Shown here one piece after another: positions 52,503-61,193 of a stretch of 64,000 nt of DNA. The stretch is taken from positions 352,474 to 416,473 of the forward strand of contig JARGPC010000002.1 in the NCBI GenBank assembly GCA_029212885.1, given 5' to 3'. Within the stretch, counting starts at the first letter, position 1. The number at the start of each line of letters is the position of its first letter. Source of the stretch: Coxiellaceae bacterium. GTDB lineage: Bacteria; Pseudomonadota; Gammaproteobacteria; Coxiellales; Coxiellaceae. A program made the translations under genes and the position numbers. The notes below the pieces were generated by a model that saw only the letters and a list, made by a program, of their open reading frames with translations, was not told the DNA's origin and did not search any database.

Positions 52503-53795
52503 CTATGTATTAAAGTGTGATTCGAGTGATCGCCAGCAATGTTGATAATCTTTTTCCAGGCTTGGTGTGTTCAACGCAAAATCAGTTGTTTGCCAAAACA
52601 AAGAACTTTCAAACATAATAGCTAAGGTTGCATCATATTTATAAGGTTTTAAGTCATCGTGTGTTGCTTTGTCAAACGAATCTTTATCCGGGCCATGAGG
52701 TGACATGCAGTTATGTAAGCTGGCACCACCTGGGGTGAATTCATTGGGTTTGGCATCGTACTCACCATAAACCAATCCCATGTATTCGCTCATGATATTG
52801 CGATGATAATACGGTGGACGGAAAGTGTCTTCGACCACCATCCACCGAGCAGGAAAAATTACAAAATCTATATTAGCGGTGCCGGGTCGGCCTGAAGGCG
52901 AAGTGAGTACAGTAAAAATGCTCGGGTCGGTATGGTCCCAACCAACTGACCATATGGGATTAAAGTTATTTAAATCGTATTTATACGGTAAATAATTGCC
53001 TCGCCATGCGACTACGTCCAGCGGTGAATGCTCAATATTAGATTGCCAACACTTACCCATAAATTTTACGATTTGTTTTAAATCACCTGATTTATCTTCA
53101 TAACTGGCAGTCGGGTATTCAAAGTGATGTTCGTCAGCTAACCCATTAGCGCCTATCGGCCCGCGATCAGGTAATTGAAAAGGCATGCCGTGAGTTTCAC
53201 AGATATAACCACGCGCTTCACCATCGGGTAGTTTGACTTGAAAGCGAATGCCGCGGGGAATAACACAAAAATGTTGTGGCGCTACTGCTAATACACCCAT
53301 TTCAGTGTGAATCACTAAACGACCGAGTTGTGGCACGATTAATAAATCACCATCAGCATTATAAAAATAATTGTCGACCATATCTGAGTTGGCAACATAA
53401 TGCGCAACGGTGCCGCCTTGATGATTACCAGCTGAGCCATTAGTGACCATCGTATACCAGCCCTGAATAAAGTCTGTAGGTTGGCTTGGCATCGGTAACG
53501 GTTGCCAGCGTAATTGCGTTGGTGGCGTCACTGATGCATTGTGCTCAGCTGTTAATAAGTAAGGCTGCTCGTAAGGTGTAAACGCATTAAAGTGCTTGAC
53601 TGATGGCCTGATGCGATACAGCCATGTTTTTTCATTGTAGCGACGTGGTGCAGTAAACGCAGTGCCCGATAATTGTTCAGCATATAAGCCCAATGGTGGT
53701 TTTTGTGGTGAATTTTGTTTCTTGGGTAAGGCGCCATCAATGGCTTCTGATGTTAAGTGATTACCAAATCCGGTTTGATAGGCGACATCTGACAT
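52503..53795 (-). CDS. hmgA: Homogentisate 1,2-dioxygenase
   Basis: A 430-residue enzyme that opens the homogentisate ring to maleylacetoacetate. Its N-terminus YQTGFGNHLTSEA is diagnostic; PPYYHRNIMSEYMGLVYGEY and GGASLHNCMSPHGPD carry the iron ligands (His, Glu, His) of the family. AAGGAACG precedes the ATG at 53795; the longer frame adds 11 residues. Probable operon with the hisC-like gene. Confidence 0.95.
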   Translation of the reverse strand: MSDVAYQTGFGNHLTSEAIDGALPKKQNSPQKPPLGLYAEQLSGTAFTAPRRYNEKTWLYRIRPSVKHFNAFTPYEQPYLLTAEHNASVTPPTQLRWQPLPMPSQPTDFIQGWYTMVTNGSAGNHQGGTVAHYVANSDMVDNYFYNADGDLLIVPQLGRLVIHTEMGVLAVAPQHFCVIPRGIRFQVKLPDGEARGYICETHGMPFQLPDRGPIGANGLADEHHFEYPTASYEDKSGDLKQIVKFMGKCWQSNIEHSPLDVVAWRGNYLPYKYDLNNFNPIWSVGWDHTDPSIFTVLTSPSGRPGTANIDFVIFPARWMVVEDTFRPPYYHRNIMSEYMGLVYGEYDAKPNEFTPGGASLHNCMSPHGPDKDSFDKATHDDLKPYKYDATLAIMFESSLFWQTTDFALNTPSLEKDYQHCWRSLESHFNT

Positions 53796-53889
53796 ATGCG
53801 TTCCTTGCTGCGAAATTGGAGTCATCATAGCCGGCGGTTTGGATTGCTGTCAAATGCAGTTACGAGTACAATCGACGACTGCGCTACGT

Positions 53890-53991
53890 AATCAAGGTGG
53901 ATAGGGTATCCATTTTACGGAAGTAAAGCGCAGCGTAGTGGAACGAAGCGAGCCATGAAGTAAAATGGATACGCTGTTCGCCTTGATGATT
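53890..53991. repeat. Palindromic element with ~30-bp arms
   Basis: The left arm (53890-53918) contains GTATCCATTTTAC and the right arm (53960-53991) contains GTAAAATGGATAC; the outer parts AATCAAGG and CCTTGATGATT also pair with a 3-base gap. The 41-base centre could form a second small structure. Confidence 0.75.
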
Positions 53992-54004
53992 TACCTAGTG
54001 CATC

Positions 54005-54111
54005 GTAAGGCTGGCAGGGATACCTTTCTCTCGAACGGATGTCCCTATCCTCGTACTCCTTTACGTTCCCTGTATCGTACGCCGCTCGAAAGGCACCCCT
54101 GCCAGCCTTAC
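54005..54111. repeat. 107-bp palindromic element, copy B
   Basis: Begins GTAAGGCTGGCAGGGATACC and ends CCCCTGCCAGCCTTAC, a better-paired version of the element at 44422-44527. The inner blocks TCGTACTCCTTTAC and CGCTCGAAAGG are shared with copy A; compensating changes (CTGGCAG with CTGCCAG here, CCACCAG with CTGG-CAC there) keep part of the stem. Confidence 0.8.
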
Positions 54112-54158
54112 TGGCTGAGGTAGTTAAATGACAAAGAAATATTGATATGGAACAAATT

Positions 54159-54932
54159 ATGAAAAAATGGGTATTAATCACTGGCGCTGGAACTGGCATA
54201 GGGCGAGCAGCCGCAGAGGCTTTAATCGCGCGAGACATAAATGTGCTAGCGGTAGGGCGTAGAGCAGAACCATTGCAGGCATTAGCAGCGGATTATCCAG
54301 AGTGTGTGCAAATCGTTGCTGCAGATATCGCGTGTTCTGATGGTCGCGATAAAATTATGGCTGCAGTAGCTGATTTGGATCAGTTAAATTACATGATTCA
54401 TAATGCCGCATTGGTTGAGCCGGCCGGTGATTTGTTATCAGCTGATCCAAAGGCTTTTACTACAATGATGCAAATCAATGTTGAGGCGCCTTTGTTTTTA
54501 ACTCAGCGTTGCGTTGACTATATGCCAACTGGTGGTCGCATTATGCATATCAGTTCCGGTGCAGCGCACAACAGTGCTCCAGGTATTCGTCCTTACAGTG
54601 TGAGCAAGGCTGCTTTTTATAATGTCTTTTTAGGCTTGCGTGAAGAGCTGAAGCCAAGAGGTATAGGTATATTATCAATCCGTCCCGGGGTGGTCGATAC
54701 ACCAATGCAAACTACTATGCGCTCACTACATACTGAGCATGAAGGTTTACGTTGGGCGGTGGATATTAAAGATCGTTTAGTGCCGGCAAGTTCAGTTGGT
54801 CAATTCATTGCGTGGTTGTTTTGTGGTTTACCGCAAGCGCGTATCAATGATCATGATGAATGGGATATCTATGACGATAGTATTCATGATGAATGGGTAT
54901 GTGATGATGAATGTCCGCGGAATCCAAAATAA
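54159..54932 (+). CDS. SDR family oxidoreductase (sepiapterin reductase-like)
   Basis: A 257-residue classical short-chain dehydrogenase: TGAGTGIGRAAAEAL for NAD(P), DIACSD, HNAALVEPAG, ISSGAAHNSAPGIRPYSVSK with the catalytic Ser-Tyr-Lys, and SIRPGVVDTPMQ. The sequence style resembles sepiapterin reductase/benzil reductase. The tail is acidic (EWDIYDDSIHDEWVCDDEC). Start at ATG 54159 gives the usual short N-terminus; ATG 54147 adds four residues. Substrate unknown. Confidence 0.82.
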   Translation: MKKWVLITGAGTGIGRAAAEALIARDINVLAVGRRAEPLQALAADYPECVQIVAADIACSDGRDKIMAAVADLDQLNYMIHNAALVEPAGDLLSADPKAFTTMMQINVEAPLFLTQRCVDYMPTGGRIMHISSGAAHNSAPGIRPYSVSKAAFYNVFLGLREELKPRGIGILSIRPGVVDTPMQTTMRSLHTEHEGLRWAVDIKDRLVPASSVGQFIAWLFCGLPQARINDHDEWDIYDDSIHDEWVCDDECPRNPK

Positions 54933-54983
54933 AAAAGCCTTCTCTTAGAATGCTTGGGGGAAGTATTCTGCCTAAGAGAAGGC
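54927..54983 (-). terminator. Rho-independent terminator of the 55030 gene
   Basis: A 12-bp stem (GCCTTCTCTTAG / CTAAGAGAAGGC) with an inner partial stem and, on the minus strand, a following run TTTTTTATTTT. It lies 46 bp after the stop of the minus-strand gene. The SDR gene converges from the other side and may share it. Confidence 0.8.
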
Positions 54984-55029
54984 GCGTCGGTGTCACCAGG
55001 GAGGACCTGATTCTTTTGTTTTTAAAGCT

Positions 55030-55371
55030 TTAGTCTTCGTCGCGATAATAATCGATTTCTTTTTTCTCGTACGCGGTTAAAACGGGTAGACCCAATTCTT
55101 TAGGGTCGAACTCACGATCCAATTGGTCAAGTTGCTTACCGGCTTCGTGATACATGTCGTGGCAAGGTAGGCGTAAGTCCATGCCTAGCTGACAAGATTC
55201 GTTGCGAGTGTGGTGCGCGAGCAAAACGTAAGTGAAAGCGATCATATAAGCACAAGCATTTTGTTCTTTCAAAATGCGAGAGCGTTGTCCTGCTTTAATA
55301 TAGTATTTGATGGCACGGTGATAAGAACCGGATTTTCTAAGGCGGTGTCCTCTTGACAAGTAGTCTCTCAT
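55030..55371 (-). CDS. Small TPR-like protein
   Basis: A 113-residue soluble helical protein. Residues 1-60 look like one to two tetratricopeptide-type repeats (SRGHRLRKSGSYHRAIKYYI, then EQNACAYMIAFTYVLLAHH). The C-terminal part is charged and ends EKKEIDYYRDED. A clear terminator follows it. AAGG precedes the ATG. Function unknown; probably a protein-binding adaptor or chaperone. Confidence 0.6.
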   Translation of the reverse strand: MRDYLSRGHRLRKSGSYHRAIKYYIKAGQRSRILKEQNACAYMIAFTYVLLAHHTRNESCQLGMDLRLPCHDMYHEAGKQLDQLDREFDPKELGLPVLTAYEKKEIDYYRDED

Positions 55372-55696
55372 CCTTGATCTCCAAAGTGTTGCCCAACATA
55401 TATCAAGGTTTCTACTTGTATATGCCGAGGGGGTTTGTGGCTACACGGATTTTCAATATTATACTATCCATCGAGAAAGGAAATATGGATCTTACGCTAG
55501 GATTGTCTAGGGATAACCCTAGAGACACCAAGAATATGTCTATAAATCCGAGAGTTAGCTCTATATCGGAAAAGTTGACAATTGCTGTTTTTTTTTGATC
55601 AAAATTAATTAATTGATGGCACTGTATTGTTGAGTTGTCAGTAGTATGATAGTTTTCCGCTGTGTTGTAACAGTCTTACCAGTAAGGGGTGTGGAA
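55372..55696. other. Intergenic region before the HD-domain gene
   Basis: A 325-bp gap between divergent genes. It contains a 7-bp perfect hairpin TCTAGGG-ATAA-CCCTAGA at 55506-55523 and a 37-codon plus-strand frame at 55485-55598 with AAAGGA before its ATG. The frame encloses the hairpin and has no recognisable product, so I do not call it a gene. Confidence 0.4.
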
Positions 55697-56698
55697 GTGT
55701 CAGAGCTAGCAAATCATAACTTATCAGCGTTAGAGCAAACGGATTTATCGGCCTATACCATTCCGTGTTTTCATGCGGTGGTGGAATATATGCTATCTCA
55801 TGGCGTTGTGTTGCCATTACTCGATCAGCAAAACTTTACTTTCGATGAAGCATTAAGTCGTTTACGTATTAATGAGTCTTTACGTGCGATCAGTCCGATT
55901 GATATTTTGCGCCGACCTTTGCCCGCAATTGAGAATACAGTATTAGATTTACCAGTTTCCTTAAAGCAGTACTGTACTGATCAAGCGGTTGTCGACCTGG
56001 CTTGTGGTTATGTAAAAAATATTATGGTAGTTATGACGAATGAGTTAGCGGGGCGTGTGTATGAGCCTGGTGTTCCTGCTGCAGAAAACGTTACTGAACA
56101 AATGCACGGTTTGCAGTCGGCGAGTTTGGCTATGCATTATGGTATGCCATTAGACTATGTAGTGGCAGCAGGCTTGCACGATATAGCACGAGTAACGCAT
56201 CCCGATGATGTTTATGGTCATAAGCATCATGCACAAGAAGGTCATGCATTATTATTGCCGCTGCAATTGCCTTCGTATTGCAAAGACCATGCTTTTGCTA
56301 AATGGCTACTCAACATTGCTTGTCCGCTTTATCGTGAACGATTAATCAGCCCTGTATCGGCTACTTCGTTAAAGATGCAGGCCGATAACCCCAACATTAA
56401 ATTTGCTGATGCATTGCAACGCTTAAATGATATGACGGCTGAGGATCAGGCGTTTATGCTTCACAGCCTAATGTTAATGCGCTTACTGTTGGATGATTTT
56501 GCTAAAGTACCATTGTCTTCGCTGGATGTTAATTTACAAGGTGTTGTCAGTGTATCGCAATTGCAGCAACTGATTTCAACACGGTTGGTTAACTGTTTTG
56601 AAAGCATGAGCAGTCAGTCTGATTCGGCGCAACTATTTCAAGTTTTTAGTGATCAGGTTAAAGCTACTCAGCCACTGTTTAATAGAGTGGCTAAGTAA
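55697..56698 (+). CDS. HD-domain protein of the PhnZ-like oxygenase group
   Basis: About 333 residues. From residue 110 it has the arrangement of the PhnZ/MIOX HD family: NVTEQMHGLQSASLAMHYG, VAAGLHDIARVTHP (the HD metal pair), HKHHAQEGHALLLPL, DHAFAKWLLNIACPLYRERL and SPVSATSLKMQ. PhnZ-type enzymes are mixed-valence diiron oxygenases that cleave hydroxy-phosphonates. The N-terminal 100 residues are helical and unfamiliar. GTG at 55697 follows AAGGGG at seven bases; ATG at 55646 has no site. No phosphonate gene is nearby, so the substrate is open. Confidence 0.7.
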   Translation: MSELANHNLSALEQTDLSAYTIPCFHAVVEYMLSHGVVLPLLDQQNFTFDEALSRLRINESLRAISPIDILRRPLPAIENTVLDLPVSLKQYCTDQAVVDLACGYVKNIMVVMTNELAGRVYEPGVPAAENVTEQMHGLQSASLAMHYGMPLDYVVAAGLHDIARVTHPDDVYGHKHHAQEGHALLLPLQLPSYCKDHAFAKWLLNIACPLYRERLISPVSATSLKMQADNPNIKFADALQRLNDMTAEDQAFMLHSLMLMRLLLDDFAKVPLSSLDVNLQGVVSVSQLQQLISTRLVNCFESMSSQSDSAQLFQVFSDQVKATQPLFNRVAK

Positions 56699-56705
56699 GT
56701 ATTTG

Positions 56706-56716
56706 TCATCCCGGAA
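56706..56716. repeat. Partial REP (GTCATCCCGGA) overlapping a gene end
   Basis: The conserved start of the GTCATCCCGG family immediately follows the PhnZ-like gene and provides the stop codon (TGA within CCGGGATGAC on the minus strand) of the convergent secreted protein gene. Confidence 0.6.
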
Positions 56717-58766
56717 AACGACGCAGTCGTTTGTTCAATGGTATGGTTGCAAGGTATGGCAGTACTTCGCCTTGTAGCTTGGTGAACGTACCAAAAGCAG
56801 TAAGGGTATTGCCATCAAATAGTGTGCCATAGACATAACCATTTGGTTGCGGGTTAAAGCTAGAATCAACAGCGCCTGTGGTTTCATCTAAACGTAACAG
56901 CGTATTTTTTCCACCAACATAGATATAGCCGTCGTGCTTCGCTACCGATGACCATAATGCACGTTCGACGCCAGGTCTAAAAGCAGTATCCGCCAATCCA
57001 GTAAATCGATTCATTTTATGAATGCCATCCCAGTAGTATCCGACGACATATAGGTTGTCGCCATCAATCAGTAGACTTCTCACTTGGCCTGCTGGGGTGA
57101 TGGGGTTAAAGTTAAGATCCTTTTCACCGCTAACAATATTGTATTTCTCTACTCTATTGGTAAAGGTTCCGCCGACATACAGTGAGTCACCAGCAAATGC
57201 CAATGCCCATACCATATGGTTAAAGTGCGGATGGAATGTGTTGTCATAACTCAATGGATCCAGTTTATAGCGCGCAAAACCTTTTGATGTATATCGTCCG
57301 GAGATTTTCGAAAAATGCCCTCCTACATATAAATAACCATCGTGTACCTTTAATCGATTGATATAACCATTCGGTTGTGGCCTGAAATTTTTATCCGCCG
57401 TACCCGTAGTTTTATTAAGCTTTGCCAGCTTTCCTGTTGATACGTTATCGGCTTTGGTGAATGTGCCGCCAACATAGACATAGTTATCATCAAAGGTAAC
57501 GGATGATACTGAGCCATTGAGTTGCGGTTTGAATGTTGGATCAGGTAGGCCTGTGGTTAAATTGAATTTTATTAATCCTTGTGACCCTTGGTTTTGACCG
57601 CCCGATTTAAAATAGCCACCAGTAAATAATTTACCCTCGCTTAATGCCATCGTTGAGATGTTTCTATCAACGTTTGCGACATAGCTATCATCCATCTCCT
57701 GGGTGACTTTATCAAAGCGTCCTAGGTTTCTGTAATATCGACTGCCTGGTCGGGCGGTCATGTAGGCGGCGATATAAATATGACGATCGTCAAAGGCGAA
57801 AGCAGAGGGGTATGTGATGGTCGAAATTGTTAAGCTGTTATCTTTTTCACCGGTTATTGCGTTGTACCTTGATACGAGGGGCTTTACGCGTGACCCAACA
57901 TACAGCATGCCGTCATCAACAGCTAGTAGGCTCGGCTTATAAGAAATGTCGGTTTTAAAGTTCTCGTCTGCAACACCAGTGATCTGATCAACTTTTTCAA
58001 CGAATTTGCTACGATTATTAACAATCAAATACAGTTTACCATCAGAGGAGCTGGTTATACCATTGATGGCGGCATTTGATCTATAAAATCCAGTATCAAT
58101 CGCGCCAGTGTCTAAGTTGGCTTTGGCGAGATTGCTTACGCTATGACCGTTTATCTGGGTGAAATTTCCGCCAACATATACCCCGTTTTCTGTGGCAAGC
58201 ATGGCGATGCGGAGTTTTCCTGGGTTATTGTCTGGCGTGGAGATGGCAAATCCAGTGTCGATTTGGCCACTGCTGAGGTTTATTTTGTAGACATGAAAGT
58301 GGGTCGATGCATATAGATTGTCGTTGACTAAAGATACGTGATAGACGGCAGCTGGTATGCTTGGTTTAAAGTTTGTGTCTATCATGCCGTCAGAAAATAT
58401 GTGTACTAAATACTTAATGCCAGTTGTGTTGATATTCGAGAATGTACCGCCAACATAAAATCCGCCATGATGATCTGAAATCGACGTAAACGGCTGACCT
58501 TGGAAATTTAGTTTATGGTCTTTGTTTAAGTGGCCATCGCTATGAAAAATCGCGCCGCCAACTAGCTTCTCATATAAACCAGAAAACCAACCTGCCACAT
58601 AGAGTGCGTTATTGGGCTTGTCTTCAACGACATCGAGCACTTCCCTATCCAGGATTGTGTTGCTTGGGATGAGTTGTGGTTGTGGGGCGGCGAGTGTGGT
58701 TGCGGTACTTATATATAGTGAGGCGCAAACAATGACCTTGCCTATGTTGATCCATTTTTTTCTCAT
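56706..58766 (-). CDS. Secreted repeat beta-propeller protein (delta-60/DUF5122 type)
   Basis: A 686-residue protein with signal peptide (NIGKVIVCASLYISTATTLA). The rest is a long series of repeats of about 40-50 residues with the pattern LYVGGTFTK...LAKLNKTTG..D..F.P, giving a beta-propeller or two. Such proteins are surface or periplasmic; ligand unknown. AGGA precedes the ATG. The last codons and the stop fall inside a GTCATCCCGG repeat: the protein ends RFPG and the TGA is read from the complement of the repeat, so the C-terminus was set by repeat insertion. Confidence 0.78.
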   Translation of the reverse strand: MRKKWINIGKVIVCASLYISTATTLAAPQPQLIPSNTILDREVLDVVEDKPNNALYVAGWFSGLYEKLVGGAIFHSDGHLNKDHKLNFQGQPFTSISDHHGGFYVGGTFSNINTTGIKYLVHIFSDGMIDTNFKPSIPAAVYHVSLVNDNLYASTHFHVYKINLSSGQIDTGFAISTPDNNPGKLRIAMLATENGVYVGGNFTQINGHSVSNLAKANLDTGAIDTGFYRSNAAINGITSSSDGKLYLIVNNRSKFVEKVDQITGVADENFKTDISYKPSLLAVDDGMLYVGSRVKPLVSRYNAITGEKDNSLTISTITYPSAFAFDDRHIYIAAYMTARPGSRYYRNLGRFDKVTQEMDDSYVANVDRNISTMALSEGKLFTGGYFKSGGQNQGSQGLIKFNLTTGLPDPTFKPQLNGSVSSVTFDDNYVYVGGTFTKADNVSTGKLAKLNKTTGTADKNFRPQPNGYINRLKVHDGYLYVGGHFSKISGRYTSKGFARYKLDPLSYDNTFHPHFNHMVWALAFAGDSLYVGGTFTNRVEKYNIVSGEKDLNFNPITPAGQVRSLLIDGDNLYVVGYYWDGIHKMNRFTGLADTAFRPGVERALWSSVAKHDGYIYVGGKNTLLRLDETTGAVDSSFNPQPNGYVYGTLFDGNTLTAFGTFTKLQGEVLPYLATIPLNKRLRRFPG

Positions 58767-58951
58767 TATAAAATTCCTGTTTAATGACCTTTTGTTAGCT
58801 GCGTTTATCGTTATTAAGCTTCCCAGCAGCAGGCAAACTATAACATAGGGAAATATATGCTGCTAACATATGCAAAGTAAGAATATTCGTTTTTGTGGTT
58901 GATTGTGGCTTAATTGCCTCAGCGGTATAGATCGGGTAGTATCGGTAGCTT

Positions 58952-59623
58952 ATGAAATATAAAGCCTTACTACTTGATTTTGATTACACACTTGTAGATT
59001 CGTCACAAGGCATTGTTTTATGCGCACAATATGCTTTTGAACGTTTGGGTTTTAAGGTCTCAGTTGAAAAAATCAAGCAAGCGATAGGGCACACACTGCC
59101 TAATACTTATCAATTACTGACCGATGATCCCGACTGGAGTAATGCACTGGCATACCAAGATTATTTTATGTCTCAGCAAGATGAATTGATGACAGATAAC
59201 ACGGTGTTGTTTCCAGAAGTGCCTCAGTTTATCGAGCAAGCAAAGCTAGCGGACTTACGTTTAGTGATTGTATCAACAAAAATTAAAAAATCCATTGAAG
59301 AGTTATTGCATCGTGAGCGTATGCATCATCATTTTGAACTGATTGTTGATAGTAAGGTTGTCAGTCAGCACAAGCCGCACCCTGAAGGCACACATATGGC
59401 GTTGGATCATTTGGCGATTGATCCACATCAAGCTTTATTTGTTGGGGACAGTGTGTTTGATGCTGGGGCAGCGCAAAATGCGGGTGTTGATTTTGCTGCT
59501 GTGTTGACGGGGCGCACAGGCAGGGAAGCTTTTAAAGACTTCCGCTGCCATTATATGGTTGATCACTTGGGTGAGTTGGTGCCATCACTCGACCGGCGTT
59601 TGCTTACGGAAGCTACGCAATAA
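58952..59623 (+). CDS. HAD family phosphatase (phosphoglycolate phosphatase-like)
   Basis: A 223-residue HAD hydrolase. Motif I is LLLDFDYTLVDSS (nucleophile Asp and acid Asp), motif II is VIVSTK, motif III Lys is in HKPHPEG, and motif IV is FVGDSVFDAGAAQNAG. A helical cap of the C1 type lies between motifs I and II. It removes phosphate from a small molecule; phosphoglycolate or pyrophosphate are usual substrates. Converges with the ankyrin gene and overlaps it by 39 bp. Confidence 0.85.
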   Translation: MKYKALLLDFDYTLVDSSQGIVLCAQYAFERLGFKVSVEKIKQAIGHTLPNTYQLLTDDPDWSNALAYQDYFMSQQDELMTDNTVLFPEVPQFIEQAKLADLRLVIVSTKIKKSIEELLHRERMHHHFELIVDSKVVSQHKPHPEGTHMALDHLAIDPHQALFVGDSVFDAGAAQNAGVDFAAVLTGRTGREAFKDFRCHYMVDHLGELVPSLDRRLLTEATQ

Positions 59624-59890
59624 ATCTGCAACCGCATTGTGGTGATGTTGTTCGGCAATATCCAGCGCTGTAATACCATTCTCTGCTGTTAAGGCTTCAA
59701 GCTTAGCGCCTGCTTTCACTAATACAGGAATCACGTTGGCTGCATTATATAGTGCAGCGAGCTGCAATGGTGTGAAATTCTCGCTAGATGCCGCGCAATG
59801 GTTCGGGTTTGCGCCTTTTGCGATCAGTGCTTGTGCTTCGTCAGCTTGATTATTGATCACTGCTTTGACGAGCGCCTCATTCATTGGCAT
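59585..59890 (-). CDS. Ankyrin repeat protein
   Basis: A 101-residue protein with about three ankyrin repeats (AQALIAKGANPN, TPLQLAALYNAANVIPVLVK, GITALDIAEQHHHNAVADLL). GGAGG precedes the ATG, a strong start. Ankyrin repeats mediate protein binding and are common in Legionellales effectors, though small ones can be housekeeping. Ends overlap the convergent HAD gene. Confidence 0.78.
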   Translation of the reverse strand: MPMNEALVKAVINNQADEAQALIAKGANPNHCAASSENFTPLQLAALYNAANVIPVLVKAGAKLEALTAENGITALDIAEQHHHNAVADLLRSFRKQTPVE

Positions 59891-60080
59891 TTAAGTTACC
59901 TCCTTGGTTGTTTTTGTTACACACAATACTTTATTTTTATAGCCACACAAGTCTTCGCAGCACGATAATGTATATGTGGTTGACATGAATTACAAGAGGG
60001 ATGCTTAATATACACTGCCTTTTGTTCGTAATATTCACATGGTACTATGATGAAATGCGTTTGAGACTAAGGGCGAAGGG

Positions 60081-61184
60081 ATGTCTAGAAAGGTAGTAAT
60101 GGTGGTCATAAGCTTTGTGGCCATCGTATTGATCATATTCGGTATAAAAGGCACTGAAATATATTCATTATTCAAAAAATTCTCCGGCATGGTAAGGCCC
60201 GGCGAATCAGTAGCCGTTGGCAAATCACAATCTATCAACTGGGTTGATCGCTTAAACTCGGTTGGTACTGTAACTGCGGTAAATGGCGTTAACGTAACAT
60301 CACAAATAAATGGATTAGTGACTGAAATAAATTTTAATTCAGGTGAAATGGTTAAAAAAGGACAAGTGCTGGTGCATTTGGATGACAGGGTGGAGCAAGC
60401 ACAGCTGGCAAACTACCAGGCGCAATTAGTATTTAGTAAAGGCAGTTTTGGTCGTCAACACAAATTATTTGCGACTAAAGCAACGGCTAAATCCGATTTG
60501 GACCAGGCAATTTCACAGCTGGGGCAAAATTTGGCGAATGTAGATAAAGAAAAACAGATTATCGATCAAAAAACGATTGAGGCACCGTTTACCGGTAAGT
60601 TGGGTATTCGTAAAGTTAACTTAGGTCAGTATGTGAATCCGGGTGATGATTTGGTGACGCTACAATCGTTGAATCCATTATATGTAAATTTTTCATTACC
60701 GGAACAAGACTTAAGTAAATTGAAAGTGGGTCAAAAAGTAGGAATTTTAGTTGATAGTTACCCGGGGCAGGAGTTTATTGGTAAGTTAACGGCGATTAGT
60801 CCATTGATAGCATCTGATACACGCAGCATTGCACTGCAAGCGACCATACCGAATAAACAATTAAAACTTATACCTGGCACTTACGCTGAAGTGAATGTGT
60901 ATATGCCGAAACAACAAAATGTGGTGGTGGTGCCACAAACGGCTGTGGCTTATCGGTTGTATGGTGACTCGGTGTATATCGTAAAAGACACCGGTAAAAA
61001 AGATAAGAATGGCAAGGCGATTATTGATGCGATTACGCAATACGTCACTGTGGGTGACCCGGTGGGTGACCGAGTAATTATTACCAAAGGCTTAAAGCCT
61101 AATGTGGAAGTGGTTACTGCTGGGCAAATCAAATTACAGAATAAAACACGCATTGTGCCTAATCGCACGGTGAATATGAATTAA
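60081..61184 (+). CDS. RND efflux periplasmic adaptor (MFP) subunit
   Basis: A 367-residue adaptor with one N-terminal membrane helix (VVISFVAIVLIIFGI), lipoyl halves (GLVTEINFNSGEMVKKGQVL and IEAPFTGKLGIRKVNLGQY), a short coiled coil, and beta-barrel and membrane-proximal domains. It resembles MdtA/MexA/VexA-like proteins that pair with HAE1 RND pumps. The RND transporter starts 10 bp downstream. GAAGGG lies directly before the ATG. Confidence 0.9.
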   Translation: MSRKVVMVVISFVAIVLIIFGIKGTEIYSLFKKFSGMVRPGESVAVGKSQSINWVDRLNSVGTVTAVNGVNVTSQINGLVTEINFNSGEMVKKGQVLVHLDDRVEQAQLANYQAQLVFSKGSFGRQHKLFATKATAKSDLDQAISQLGQNLANVDKEKQIIDQKTIEAPFTGKLGIRKVNLGQYVNPGDDLVTLQSLNPLYVNFSLPEQDLSKLKVGQKVGILVDSYPGQEFIGKLTAISPLIASDTRSIALQATIPNKQLKLIPGTYAEVNVYMPKQQNVVVVPQTAVAYRLYGDSVYIVKDTGKKDKNGKAIIDAITQYVTVGDPVGDRVIITKGLKPNVEVVTAGQIKLQNKTRIVPNRTVNMN

Positions 61185-61193
61185 GAGCATTAA

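Larger units (their letters stand above)
53796..54158. other. Repeat-filled intergenic island
   Basis: The gap between hmgA and the SDR gene is largely made of two palindromic elements (53890-53991 and 54005-54111). I see no gene in it. Confidence 0.7.

Noticed and set aside
55485-55598. 37-codon plus-strand ORF with a fair ribosome-binding site
   Set aside because: It contains a perfect hairpin and no recognisable product; kept only as a note in the intergenic entry.
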